Positions 7,689 through 15,583 of a stretch of DNA of 49,799 nucleotides are shown here, one piece after another (positions within the stretch are counted from its first letter, which is position 1; every line of letters starts with the position of its first letter). Made by a program: the position numbers and the translations under genes. This stretch comes from an uncultured Faecalibacterium sp. GTDB taxonomy: Bacteria; Bacillota; Clostridia; Oscillospirales; Ruminococcaceae. The notes beneath the pieces were generated by a model that made no database searches, was not told the DNA's origin, and saw only the letters and a list, made by a program, of their open reading frames with translations. The stretch is from assembly GCA_904394215.1 (NCBI GenBank), contig CAJFNF010000010.1:1-49799 (forward strand), given 5' to 3'.

Positions 7689-8202
7689 CCTCGGTCCTCC
7701 TTTCCTGTTCAATCTGCTGCCGCAGCATTTTTTTGGCCCGCCACAGCTGGCCATTCAAGGTCTTTTCCGGCCGGCGGCAGATCTTGGCCGCCTCCGCCGG
7801 GGTGTACCCTTCCAGCAGGCAGAGCCGGCAGGGCGTCTTATAAGGTTCCCGCAGGTGCAGGATTTTTTCTTTCAGTTCGTCCATCCCCACGCTGGCCAGG
7901 GCTTTTGCCTCGGGGCCCTGGTCGGGGGGTGCCCCCGCCAGCGCCATCACCTCGTCGCCGGGGGTGCTCATCTTCCGCACCCATCCGCTGCGCAGGTGGT
8001 CTTTTGCCTTGTTGGCTGCGATCCGGGCCAGCCACTGTTTCTCATATCCTGCCGGGCACCGGTCAATGGCCCGCCATGCAGCGAGGAAGGTGTCCTGGGC
8101 CAGGTCCTGGGCTACATCTCTGTCCTGCACCAGCTGGTAGCAGACGGTATACACCAGGCCCTGGTAGGTTTGCACCATGGATGTAAATTCCTGTGCTGTC
8201 AT
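7669..8202 (-). CDS. ECF-type RNA polymerase sigma factor
   Basis: A 177-residue sigma-70 family protein with region 2 (residues about 10-75, including D-V-A-Q-D-L-A-Q-D-T-F-L-A-A-W and W-L-A-R-I-A-A-N) and region 4 (about 110-165, with E-G-Y-T-P-A-E-A-A-K-I). No region 1.1 or 3 is present, as in ECF factors. It heads a four-gene operon with its anti-sigma and two membrane proteins. Autoregulation is likely: the upstream region has a GC-rich/CGTAT pattern of ECF type rather than a sigma-A promoter. The regulon and signal are unknown. Confidence 0.93.
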   Translation of the reverse strand: MTAQEFTSMVQTYQGLVYTVCYQLVQDRDVAQDLAQDTFLAAWRAIDRCPAGYEKQWLARIAANKAKDHLRSGWVRKMSTPGDEVMALAGAPPDQGPEAKALASVGMDELKEKILHLREPYKTPCRLCLLEGYTPAEAAKICRRPEKTLNGQLWRAKKMLRQQIEQERRTEDGTVSR

Positions 8203-8255
8203 ATCACTTCTTCCCCGCCTCCTTCCTTTTTGATCTGGTGAACGGCCCGTTCTGA

Positions 8256-8281
8256 CAACTAATACGAGGGAGCCGTCCGAT
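8256..8281 (-). promoter_or_regulatory. Candidate ECF-type autoregulated promoter
   Basis: On the minus strand TCGGACGGCTCC is followed by CTCGTATTAG. The GGCTCC...CGTAT arrangement resembles ECF -35/-10 elements, and there is no TTGACA/TATAAT pair. The assignment rests on position and style. Confidence 0.4.
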
Positions 8282-8316
8282 TTTTTTCAGCTTCTTCAAA
8301 AAATGTTCCTTACTGC

Positions 8317-8352
8317 AAAAAAGCCCCGAGGGCAAGCGCCTTCGGAGCTTTT
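8317..8352 (-). terminator. Terminator of the acyl-ligase cluster
   Basis: On the minus strand GCTCCGAAGG and CCCTCGGGGC pair around a short loop, with an A run before and a TTTTTT run after. It lies just beyond the condensation-type gene. Confidence 0.75.
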
Positions 8353-8368
8353 CATCCTTGTATGTATT

Positions 8369-9607
8369 TTATTCCTGATAGGGCAGGGCGGGGCCCATGT
8401 CGGTGATCCCCAGCACCCGGACCCCTTCCCGCTCCATGGCGGTACGGATGGCGTCCGCCAGGCCGGCGCGGCCCAGCTTGTCCTGGATGCAGCAGATCAG
8501 CTGCCCGTGGAGGCTGGCCACCTCAAAGCCCACCGACGCCCCGTCGGGGGGGACCCAGACCTCGAAGTCCCGGATGTAGTCGTTGAGGGCGGGGGGATAG
8601 TCCCGGTCGGGGCCCAGGGGATCTCCCAGATAGCTGATCCAGAAATCCGCCGGGAAGTTGCCCATGGCCTCCCCCATGCTGAACACCCGCTGCTTGATCC
8701 GCAGGGGGGCCTTCAGGGCGTCCACCCGGCAGACCCATCCCATCATCTTGGCCATCTGGGTCAGCTGGGCCTGGGGCTCCAGGCTGGCCCGAAGGTTCTG
8801 GTCGATGTCGGCGGCGATGTCTGCCAGCCGGACCCCGGGCCCGGCGTCCACCCCATGGCGGAAGGAAGCCACGCAGTTATAAAAGGCTTCCGGCACGCCC
8901 AGGGTGCGGCGGGTGTCGGTGGAATAGCAATACTCGACCTTGTCCCGGTCCACGAAGGGCTGCAGGGAGAGGCTCAGCAGGCCCAGCAGGGCGCTGACCG
9001 GCTTGACGCCGCAGCCCAAGGCCGCATCCACCAGGCTCTGCTTGTCCAGACGGATGATGCTGCGGCGCAGCTGCCCGGCCTGGACCGGCACCGGCTCGAT
9101 CTCGGGCAGGCCCTCCTCCCCGGCAGTGGGATCATGGTCCATCAGTGCCTGCATATCATAGGCCGGGGCCGATCCCAGGGGCGGGCAGTCAAAGCCGGCG
9201 CCGTAGCGGCGGTTGCAGTACTCCATCAGAATCCGGGTCAGGAACCGGGTCACCCCGTGGCCGTCGGCCACAAAGTGGTACCAGTCAAAGAACACCGTGT
9301 CCCCTTCCCAGGAGACGTTGAACAGATACCCATCCGTCTCCTCGGGCATAGCCTGAAGGTCATGGCCCTGGCGGACGGTGAAAGGCTGGTCGTTGTCGGT
9401 CAGGTAGATCTCCCGTTTTTCCCGGACCAGCTTCATTTTAAAATAGGGGGCCTGCTCCAGGGCGGCGTCCACCGCCTGCTGCAGCAGGGCCGGGTCCACC
9501 GGGTCCTTCAAGGCATACTGATACCGGCAGTAGATGTTCTTGGCCCGGTAAAAGTACATTGCTCCCTGCAGGAGGTATTCGGATTTGCGGGTCATGGTCT
9601 CTGTCAT
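8369..9607 (-). CDS. Stand-alone condensation-type acyltransferase
   Basis: A 412-residue protein of the condensation/alcohol acyltransferase superfamily (NRPS C-domain, PapA-like fold). The catalytic motif is Y-H111-F-V-A-D115-G116: the active His and the Asp-Gly are kept, while the first His of HHxxxDG is Tyr. There is no attached adenylation or carrier domain. It starts 3 bases after the carrier-protein stop, and a second ATG lies 12 bases further in. It probably transfers an acyl or aminoacyl group from the neighbouring carrier protein to an amine or alcohol. The acceptor is unknown. Last gene of a four-gene cluster. Confidence 0.85.
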   Translation of the reverse strand: MTETMTRKSEYLLQGAMYFYRAKNIYCRYQYALKDPVDPALLQQAVDAALEQAPYFKMKLVREKREIYLTDNDQPFTVRQGHDLQAMPEETDGYLFNVSWEGDTVFFDWYHFVADGHGVTRFLTRILMEYCNRRYGAGFDCPPLGSAPAYDMQALMDHDPTAGEEGLPEIEPVPVQAGQLRRSIIRLDKQSLVDAALGCGVKPVSALLGLLSLSLQPFVDRDKVEYCYSTDTRRTLGVPEAFYNCVASFRHGVDAGPGVRLADIAADIDQNLRASLEPQAQLTQMAKMMGWVCRVDALKAPLRIKQRVFSMGEAMGNFPADFWISYLGDPLGPDRDYPPALNDYIRDFEVWVPPDGASVGFEVASLHGQLICCIQDKLGRAGLADAIRTAMEREGVRVLGITDMGPALPYQE

Positions 9608-9610
9608 GGA

Positions 9611-9853
9611 TCAGCCCACCCGTGTGCTCAGATAGTCAATCAGGTCGCTGATGGTGACAAAGCTCCGCAGTTCCTTCTCCGGGATGCGGATGCCGAAGGT
9701 CTCCTCCAGATCGGCCACGATGGTCAGAATCTCCATGGAGGAAAGGTCCAGATCGTCCATCAGGACGCTGTCCTCGGTGACTTCATCGGGGCTGATCTCA
9801 GCCACGTCTTCCAGGATGCCTACAATCTGTGCCATAATTTCAGTGCGGTTCAT
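9611..9853 (-). CDS. Discrete acyl/peptidyl carrier protein
   Basis: An 80-residue acidic carrier protein of four-helix length. The phosphopantetheine site is in D-L-D-L-S-S39-M-E, where Ser39 aligns with the Ser of the DSL motif and the preceding Asp is Ser. ATG 9853 is chosen over the in-frame upstream ATG (9883) because AAAGGAAG sits 8-9 bases before it. It lies between an AMP ligase and a condensation-type enzyme, so it is likely a dedicated carrier for this pathway rather than the fatty-acid ACP. AcpS at 45613 could supply the phosphopantetheine arm. Confidence 0.92.
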   Translation of the reverse strand: MNRTEIMAQIVGILEDVAEISPDEVTEDSVLMDDLDLSSMEILTIVADLEETFGIRIPEKELRSFVTISDLIDYLSTRVG

Positions 9854-9939
9854 ATGCGTAACTTCCTTTCTTTGGTTCAGCATTCATGGTAAAAGGGGCG
9901 GGCCCTGATAGTATGCATCCGGGGCCGTCTCGTATGCGT

Positions 9940-11421
9940 TCAGGTGCGCAGCAGTTTTCCGGTGGCATTCCGGGGCAGGGGCTCCTGGCTGAATGCCACG
10001 GCGGTAATCCGCTTGTACAGCGGCAGGGTGCGGTTGAGCTGGGTGATATAGGCCCGGACTTCTTCCTGCTGATCGGGCTGGCAGAAGATGTCGGCGCCGA
10101 TCTTTTTGCCCTTGGCCTTGACCATGCACTCCCGGATGGCCTGACAGCCTGCCAGCAGCCCTTCCAGTTCCTCGGGGCTGACATTTTCGCCGCTGTCCAG
10201 GATGATGAGGTTTTTCTTCCGGCCGGTGATGGTGTAATAGCCGTCCTCGTCCACCCGGGCCAGATCGCCGGTGTGGAGCCAGCCGTCGGCATCCACCGCC
10301 TCGGCGGTGGCCTCGGGGTTCCGGTAATAGCCCAGCATCAGGCATTCGCCCTTCATGCAGAGTTCCTCGTGCTCCAGCTTATACTCCATACAGGGGATGG
10401 TGTGGCCGGCGGTGGCGATGTGCTTCTCGTCCTGGGCCTCGTTCACCAGCCCGCCGCTGCCGGTCTCGGTCATCCCGTAGTTCTGGATGATCAGGATGCC
10501 GTGGCTGCTGAGATCCAGCAGCGTTTCCCGGGAGAAAGCCGCCGAGCTGCACATCAGAATCCACAGGGGGCCGATTTTATCCCGGCGGTTCCGCAGGATG
10601 TCCCTGCGGATCATCTCGGCAATGGAGGGCACCACCGCCATGGATTCGCTGGGCATATCCGCCAGATCCCGGTAAAAGCTGCGGGCGTCCCCCAGATTGG
10701 TGGCAACGCCATACAGGGGCCAGTGGAGCAGGTTGGCATAGGCTGCAATATGGAACAGGGGCAGGGTGGAAAAATGGTTGAGCTGGAACGTTTCTTCCCG
10801 ATAGCCCATCTCTTTGGCCCGGGCCACCAGCACTTCCCAGCTGCAGATGCTGTCCCGGCCGGTGATCATGATGGACCACTGGTTCAGCATGACACCCTTG
10901 CTCCGGCCGGTGGTGCCGGAGGTAAACATAACCATGGACAGGGCCCGGGGATCCTCTGCCTCCTGAAGCTGGGCCGGCGGCGCCTGGGTGCATTCCTCCA
11001 GGGGCAGCAGCTTATCGCCCCACCCGGCCAGCAGCTGGTCCCGCCAGGGATAGCTGCCCCCGTCCCAGAGGATCAGGTCCGGCTCCACCAGGTTCAGCTC
11101 ATAGCTGAGCTCGTCCCAGCTCTTGTTCTGGTTGAGGGGAATCTGGATGCAGTCGGCTGCCAGCAGCCCCAGAATGGCCACCGCATAGGGGTAGCTGTTC
11201 TGGCCCAGAAGGCAGACTTTCCGCCGCCGGGGGTCCCCAAGTTTTTGGGTGATGTATCCGACGCAGCGCCGGATATCCCGGGCGTATTCTCCAAAGGTGA
11301 CGGTGACGATCTTTTCGTCGGCCCCCCGGTAGCGCAGGCCGGGCAGATCTGCGTAGACCTGCTCCATGTTTTCGGTAATCAGTCGGTAGACGGTGTCTAC
11401 CCGGTGTCCTTCAAATCCCAT
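9940..11421 (-). CDS. AMP-forming acyl-CoA/acyl-carrier ligase, copy 1
   Basis: A 493-residue member of the ANL (acyl-CoA synthetase/adenylation) superfamily, which activates a carboxylate as an acyl-adenylate and passes it to a thiol. The P-loop MFTSGTTGRSKGVM (A3), QNYGMTETG (A5), GWLHTGDLARVDEDG (A7) and the C-terminal NATGKLLRT with the catalytic Lys (A10) are all present, so it looks fully active. GEN-V-S-P-E-E-L-E is typical of acyl rather than amino-acid activators, but substrate prediction is unsafe. It begins 24 bases after copy 2 and shares many blocks with it, indicating tandem duplication. Confidence 0.9.
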   Translation of the reverse strand: MGFEGHRVDTVYRLITENMEQVYADLPGLRYRGADEKIVTVTFGEYARDIRRCVGYITQKLGDPRRRKVCLLGQNSYPYAVAILGLLAADCIQIPLNQNKSWDELSYELNLVEPDLILWDGGSYPWRDQLLAGWGDKLLPLEECTQAPPAQLQEAEDPRALSMVMFTSGTTGRSKGVMLNQWSIMITGRDSICSWEVLVARAKEMGYREETFQLNHFSTLPLFHIAAYANLLHWPLYGVATNLGDARSFYRDLADMPSESMAVVPSIAEMIRRDILRNRRDKIGPLWILMCSSAAFSRETLLDLSSHGILIIQNYGMTETGSGGLVNEAQDEKHIATAGHTIPCMEYKLEHEELCMKGECLMLGYYRNPEATAEAVDADGWLHTGDLARVDEDGYYTITGRKKNLIILDSGENVSPEELEGLLAGCQAIRECMVKAKGKKIGADIFCQPDQQEEVRAYITQLNRTLPLYKRITAVAFSQEPLPRNATGKLLRT

Positions 11422-11445
11422 GGCTTTTCCTCTTGGGCGGGCTGT

Positions 11446-12906
11446 TCAGCGCAGCAGTTTGCCGGCGGCATTCCGGGGCAGGGGCTCTGCCGAAATATGT
11501 ACCGCCGAAATCCGCTTGTACAGCGGCAGGGTCCGGTTCATCTCGGTGACATAGGCCTGGACTTCGGCTTCCTTGTCCTGGCCGCCCTCGCCGCAGTAGA
11601 CCAGAGCGCCGATCTTGCCCTTTTCCTCCCGGACCAGGCTCTCGGTCACTGCATCGCAGCGGTTGAGCAGGGCTTCCAGCTCCTCGGGGCTGACGTTCTC
11701 GCCGCTGCCCAGGATGATCACATTCTTCTTGCGGCCGGTCAGGAACACATAGCCCCGGTCGTCAATCCGGGCCAGGTCGCCGGTGTGGAGCCAGCCGTCG
11801 GCATCCAGCACCTCGGCAGTTCCCTCGGGGTCCTTGTAATAGCCCATCATCACCGAATTGCCCCGGATGCACAGCTCCCCCTGGTCCAGCTTGTACTCCC
11901 GCTTGGGGTCGCACAGGCCCACCGAGTGGATGTCGGCAGGGTCCTGGGAGTTGTTCCAGGTGCCGTCCCCCACCGTCTCGGTGAGGCCGTACATCTGGCA
12001 GATGAAGAAGCCCGCCTTCACCAGGTCGGACATGGTGTCGGCATCCATGGACGCCGCGCCGCAGGTCAGGGCCTTCAGGCTGCCCAGACGGTCCCGGCGG
12101 CCCCGCACCACATCCCGGTGGATGGTCTGGAGCAGCACCGGCACCACCGCCATCACCTCGCTGTCCATGGCAGCCAGGTCCCGGTAGAAGTGCTTCAGGT
12201 CGTTGCACAGGTTGATGGTGTTGCCCATGATAGCCCAGGAGATGGAGCTGGTGAGGGCTGCCACGTGGAACATGGGCAGCACCGAGAAGGAGCGGAATTT
12301 GCTGGTGTCCCAGCCGGTCTGCTTCTGAATGTCCTCAAAGGGCAGGCAGAAGAAATCCATGGGGGCAAACAGATTCCGGTGGCTGATCATGACGCCCTTG
12401 CTGCGGCCGGTGGTGCCGGAGGTAAAGAGAATCACCGACAAAGCGTCCACGTCCTCGCACTCACTGCACTTGTCGCTCCACTGGGATTCCTTGTAGCCGT
12501 CCAGGGGCAGCAGCTTGTCCCCATAAGTCTGGGTGAGGGCGGGCTCCCGGTCGGCGAACTCTCCGTCGTGGATGATGTAAACCGGCTCCACCAGGTCGAT
12601 CTCGTAGTGGATCTCCTCCCAGCTTTTCTGGAGGTTCAGGGGCACCAGCACGCCCCCCGCCAGCAGAACCGAGAACAGGTTCACCAGATAATCATAGCCG
12701 CTGCGGGCCAGCAGGCAGACCTTCCGGCCCTTGATGTCGGGGCACCGGTGCAGCAGAAGCCCCGCTGCCTTGCGGATGTCCTGGGCGTACTGCCCGTAGC
12801 GGATGCTCACCACGCCGCCCTTTGCCTCGTCAAAATATTGAATCGCGGTCTTTTGGGCCAGGTTCTCTTCCATATTGTTGACCAGCTGGTATACTGTCGA
12901 GATCAT
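11446..12906 (-). CDS. AMP-forming acyl-CoA/acyl-carrier ligase, copy 2
   Basis: A 486-residue paralogue of the ligase downstream. It has LFTSGTTGRSKGVM (A3), QMYGLTETVG (A5), GWLHTGDLARIDDRG (A7) and ends at NAAGKLLR, so the A10 Lys is retained just before the stop. The start at 12906 is set by AGGAGG about 10 bases upstream; the longer frame to 13041 runs through the promoter. First gene of the cluster, with its own sigma-A promoter at 13032-13060. The two copies differ in the pocket region (about residues 180-330), so they may activate different acids. Both are presumed cytosolic. Confidence 0.9.
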   Translation of the reverse strand: MISTVYQLVNNMEENLAQKTAIQYFDEAKGGVVSIRYGQYAQDIRKAAGLLLHRCPDIKGRKVCLLARSGYDYLVNLFSVLLAGGVLVPLNLQKSWEEIHYEIDLVEPVYIIHDGEFADREPALTQTYGDKLLPLDGYKESQWSDKCSECEDVDALSVILFTSGTTGRSKGVMISHRNLFAPMDFFCLPFEDIQKQTGWDTSKFRSFSVLPMFHVAALTSSISWAIMGNTINLCNDLKHFYRDLAAMDSEVMAVVPVLLQTIHRDVVRGRRDRLGSLKALTCGAASMDADTMSDLVKAGFFICQMYGLTETVGDGTWNNSQDPADIHSVGLCDPKREYKLDQGELCIRGNSVMMGYYKDPEGTAEVLDADGWLHTGDLARIDDRGYVFLTGRKKNVIILGSGENVSPEELEALLNRCDAVTESLVREEKGKIGALVYCGEGGQDKEAEVQAYVTEMNRTLPLYKRISAVHISAEPLPRNAAGKLLR

Positions 12907-13031
12907 ATCGTCCCATCCTCCTGTCTGTGCTGCCCCCCGGGGCAGAGCTGCCTTTATTATATAAGATACAGGTCCCCATTGCAACCGCGCACCGGCTGTC
13001 GGGGTCCAACTTGTAATACAGGTATACGGAG

Positions 13032-13060
13032 AGCATACCATGTTCCCGCCCGTCTGTCAA
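13032..13060 (-). promoter_or_regulatory. Promoter of the acyl-ligase cluster
   Basis: On the minus strand TTGACA (13060-13055), a 17-base spacer, then TATGCT (13037-13032). It gives a leader of about 120 nt before the copy 2 ligase. About 220 bases separate it from the divergent promoter at 13280. Confidence 0.8.
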
Positions 13061-13279
13061 TGCCGGCACCGGATTTCCCCGGGGGATCCGCCGGGAGACA
13101 GAGTTTTTCCCCCTTTCCGCCGCCTTTTTTCCGCCGGGGTGGTATCATGGCAGCGGGCCTGGCACACCTTTCCATGGTGCAATTTTTCCCTTTTTCTTGG
13201 TCAGGACGAAATTTCTGTTATAGTGGTTTGCGGGCCGGACGGCTGTTTCAACAGGGCAAAATCAATCGCCCGAATCAAA

Positions 13280-13308
13280 TTGACAGCCGGATGAAAAAGC
13301 ATTATACT
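13280..13308 (+). promoter_or_regulatory. Promoter of the membrane acyltransferase
   Basis: TTGACA (13280-13285), a 17-base spacer, TATACT (13303-13308). This near-consensus promoter is followed at once by a palindrome covering the transcription start. Confidence 0.85.
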
Positions 13309-13324
13309 AGATTTGAACAAATCT
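13309..13324. promoter_or_regulatory. Operator-like palindrome at the acyltransferase start site
   Basis: AGATTTG-AA-CAAATCT, perfect 7-bp arms directly after the -10 box and spanning the predicted +1. A repressor bound here would block the strong promoter. No regulator gene is adjacent. Confidence 0.55.
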
Positions 13325-13424
13325 TTGACACAAATTACTGGTGTGATGTGTAGAACCTGCCAATCCTTCCTTTTTTCGCCGGGCCTGCTGGAAGGAATTT
13401 TATTTCTGCGAGGAGGACCCCTTG

Positions 13425-14555
13425 ATGAAAGGAACCAAAACGCGCACAGTCAACTCCCTGGGGATGTTTGACCTGTTCAAAGGCATAGGCATGGCAACTG
13501 TCATCTTTGTCCACACGGCTGAGGGCTATTCCCTGAACCTGGGCAGCGGGCTGTCGGTTTCCAGTTTTCTGCTCTTCATTTACCGCGAGGCGCTGATGTC
13601 TGCGTTCTACATAGCCAGCGGCTATGGATTTCGAAAGCGTTCGGTGGGCAAATGTGTCCAGCAGCAGCTGCGGGGCATTCTGCCGCCTTTTCTTTACACA
13701 GCGCTGGCCACAGCGGGGCTGCATCTGATCTTGCACCACTACTGTTTCGGCTCCTGGCCGGCGGCCATCGGCGAAAGCCAAAAAGTGCTGGCGGGCTTTT
13801 TGCTGGGCCTGCCCCACACCTCCACCTACTTTGGGCTGAGCATCTTCTCCTGCGGGCCCATGTGGTACCTGCTGACCATGGCGGTGGGCTGGATCATCCT
13901 GGATATCCTGTTTAACGCCTTCCCCGAGCGGTACATACCCTGGGCCGTGGCGGCTACCGCCGTCCTGGGCTGGGGTACCTGCCTGGTATGGGAGCTGCCC
14001 TTCTGCCTGTCCCAGGGCATGGCGGTGGTGCCCTACCTGTACATGGGCCACATGGCCAAGAAGCGCCGCTGGTTTGACCAGCCCAAGCTGCCCTGGCTGT
14101 TCCCCGCCGCCGCGTTCTCGATGGTGGTGGCCGCCGTGGGCGCCCTCCTCTCCGGCACCACCGACAACATGTCGATGGGCGAGTGGACCCTGGGCCCGGT
14201 GGGCATCTTCCTGAACGGCATCATCGGCCTGTGGATTGTCAATTTGTTTGTCCGGCTCAGCGCCGTCCGGGAGAACCCGCTGGCTCACGCCCTGGAAGCA
14301 GTGGGCCGCCGTTCCCTGAATATCTTCTGTCTCCACACGGTGGAGCTGACTGCGGTGCCCTGGTACCTGTATGCGGCCCAGTTTGCATCCAACCCCATTG
14401 TGGGCCTGCTGTCCCAGTACGCGCTCCGGTGCAGCTTCATTGCAGCGGCCTGCGTGCTGCTGGAACTGCGCAAGCGGCTCGTGTTCCGCCGTACCAAAAA
14501 GGCCCGGATGGAGCGCAGCCGGGCCCGCTTCCAGCGCTATGTGGCCCGTCACTGA
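13425..14555 (+). CDS. Membrane acyltransferase, family 3
   Basis: A 376-residue integral membrane protein of the acyltransferase-3 (OafA/NolL-like) family, which O-acylates sugars or lipids at the membrane. The N-terminal F-D-L-F-K-G-I-G-M-A-T-V-I-F-V-H-T carries the conserved helix with the key His. About ten hydrophobic segments follow, then a basic tail (R-F-R-R-T-K-K-A-R). ATG 13425 follows GAGGAGG by 8 bases; the preceding TTG is not needed. It is divergent from the ligase cluster and upstream of the glycan genes, so it could decorate a surface glycan or act on the cluster's product. Which one cannot be decided from sequence. Confidence 0.82.
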   Translation: MKGTKTRTVNSLGMFDLFKGIGMATVIFVHTAEGYSLNLGSGLSVSSFLLFIYREALMSAFYIASGYGFRKRSVGKCVQQQLRGILPPFLYTALATAGLHLILHHYCFGSWPAAIGESQKVLAGFLLGLPHTSTYFGLSIFSCGPMWYLLTMAVGWIILDILFNAFPERYIPWAVAATAVLGWGTCLVWELPFCLSQGMAVVPYLYMGHMAKKRRWFDQPKLPWLFPAAAFSMVVAAVGALLSGTTDNMSMGEWTLGPVGIFLNGIIGLWIVNLFVRLSAVRENPLAHALEAVGRRSLNIFCLHTVELTAVPWYLYAAQFASNPIVGLLSQYALRCSFIAAACVLLELRKRLVFRRTKKARMERSRARFQRYVARH

Positions 14556-14609
14556 GGCGGCGCCGCACTCCCCTTTTGAAAACGGCAGATAAGCGTCGTT
14601 CCTGACTGT

Positions 14610-14646
14610 TTCTGCGGCAGGGCCTGTCCCCGGCCGCAGAATTTTT
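14610..14646 (+). terminator. Terminator after the membrane acyltransferase
   Basis: TTCTGCGGC and GCCGCAGAA form a perfect 9-bp outer stem with a GG/CC inner pair, followed by TTTTT. Confidence 0.85.
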
Positions 14647-14759
14647 GCATCTCAGCAGGCGGGCGGGCAGGGCGTTTACCCTCTCTTTTGCGGCTTTGAT
14701 CAAAAAGATGATTCCCGGGCATCCGGCCCGGCCAGACTATGGATATGAGGTGAAGATTC

Positions 14760-15560
14760 ATGCCCCCTGCAACCAAACAGACTCCGGAGGAGCAGATCGC
14801 TGAACTGAAAGAACAGCTTTCCCTTTCGGACCAGGGCGTCTCCAAACTGGCACAGCGGTGCCTGGCCCTGGAACAGCAGCTCGCTCAGATGGAAAAGCAC
14901 GAGTCCTACGACAACATGTCCCTGTTCCGCCTGACCCTGTACTATGACTGCGGCCTGGGATTTTCCCAGCAGGATACCCTCCCGGCGCCGGTGTCGGCCT
15001 ATTCGGCCTCCAACCACACCGTGTCCGCCATCTTTGAACTGCCCCGGGATGTGCAGGCCATCCGTCTGGACCCCGGCGAGCTGCCCTGCTATGTGGAGGG
15101 GTTCACCCTGTCGGATGAGAGGCTCCAGGCTGTCTCTGTCAACGCACTGACCCTGGAGGAGGGGAAAGCCCTGTTCCTCCAGTTTGATCCCCAGTTTTAT
15201 GTGGAATGTCCCGGCCGGCTGCCTGCCGGCACCAAATTTTCGGTGTCCTATACCTACTACCCCCTCCAGACAGGGGGCGACGACACCGTGTTCTATGCTC
15301 TGCGCAAGGCCATTGAGCTGAACCAGGACAAGGCTGTCGCCGCCGCGGCTGCTGCCGACGAGCAGCGGGCTCTGGCTGAGAGCTTCGGCGCAGAGCTGGC
15401 CGGCCAGGAGCGCCGGGCCGCCCATCTGGAAGAGCAGCTGGCCGCCGCCATCGCCGAAAAGGAGCACTTCCGGGTCTGCTACGAGGCGGTGCTGTCCAGC
15501 TCCTGCTGGAAGCTCACCGCCCCCATCCGCGCCCTCTTCGGCCGCAGGAACCAAACCTAA
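14760..15560 (+). CDS. Coiled-coil, glycosyltransferase-associated surface-glycan protein
   Basis: A 266-residue soluble protein. It has an N-terminal coiled coil (about 8-45), a beta-rich middle (about 50-180, starting S-L-F-R-L-T-L-Y-Y-D), a second Ala/Glu-rich coiled coil (about 195-245), and SSSCWKLTAPIRAL at the C-terminus. The S-W-K-L-T-A-P-x-R motif is commonly found just before the glycosyltransferase domain of multidomain cell-surface glycan enzymes. Here the protein stops right after it, and the next gene (24 bases on) begins with a glycosyltransferase-like domain, so the pair resembles one such enzyme split in two. It has no catalytic motif of its own. Confidence 0.65.
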   Translation: MPPATKQTPEEQIAELKEQLSLSDQGVSKLAQRCLALEQQLAQMEKHESYDNMSLFRLTLYYDCGLGFSQQDTLPAPVSAYSASNHTVSAIFELPRDVQAIRLDPGELPCYVEGFTLSDERLQAVSVNALTLEEGKALFLQFDPQFYVECPGRLPAGTKFSVSYTYYPLQTGGDDTVFYALRKAIELNQDKAVAAAAAADEQRALAESFGAELAGQERRAAHLEEQLAAAIAEKEHFRVCYEAVLSSSCWKLTAPIRALFGRRNQT

Positions 15561-15583
15561 AGGGACGTCCAGCGAGGTACCTT

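Noticed and set aside
9940..12906. Reading the ligase/carrier genes as a dlt (D-alanylation) operon
   Set aside because: There is no DltB-type MBOAT or DltD, there are two ligases, and a condensation-fold enzyme takes the place of the transfer proteins.
9886..13353. An 1155-codon open frame antisense to the ligase cluster
   Set aside because: It covers carrier, ligases and the intergenic gap without a break, which reflects codon bias on the other strand; composition is unlike a real protein and no ribosome site fits.
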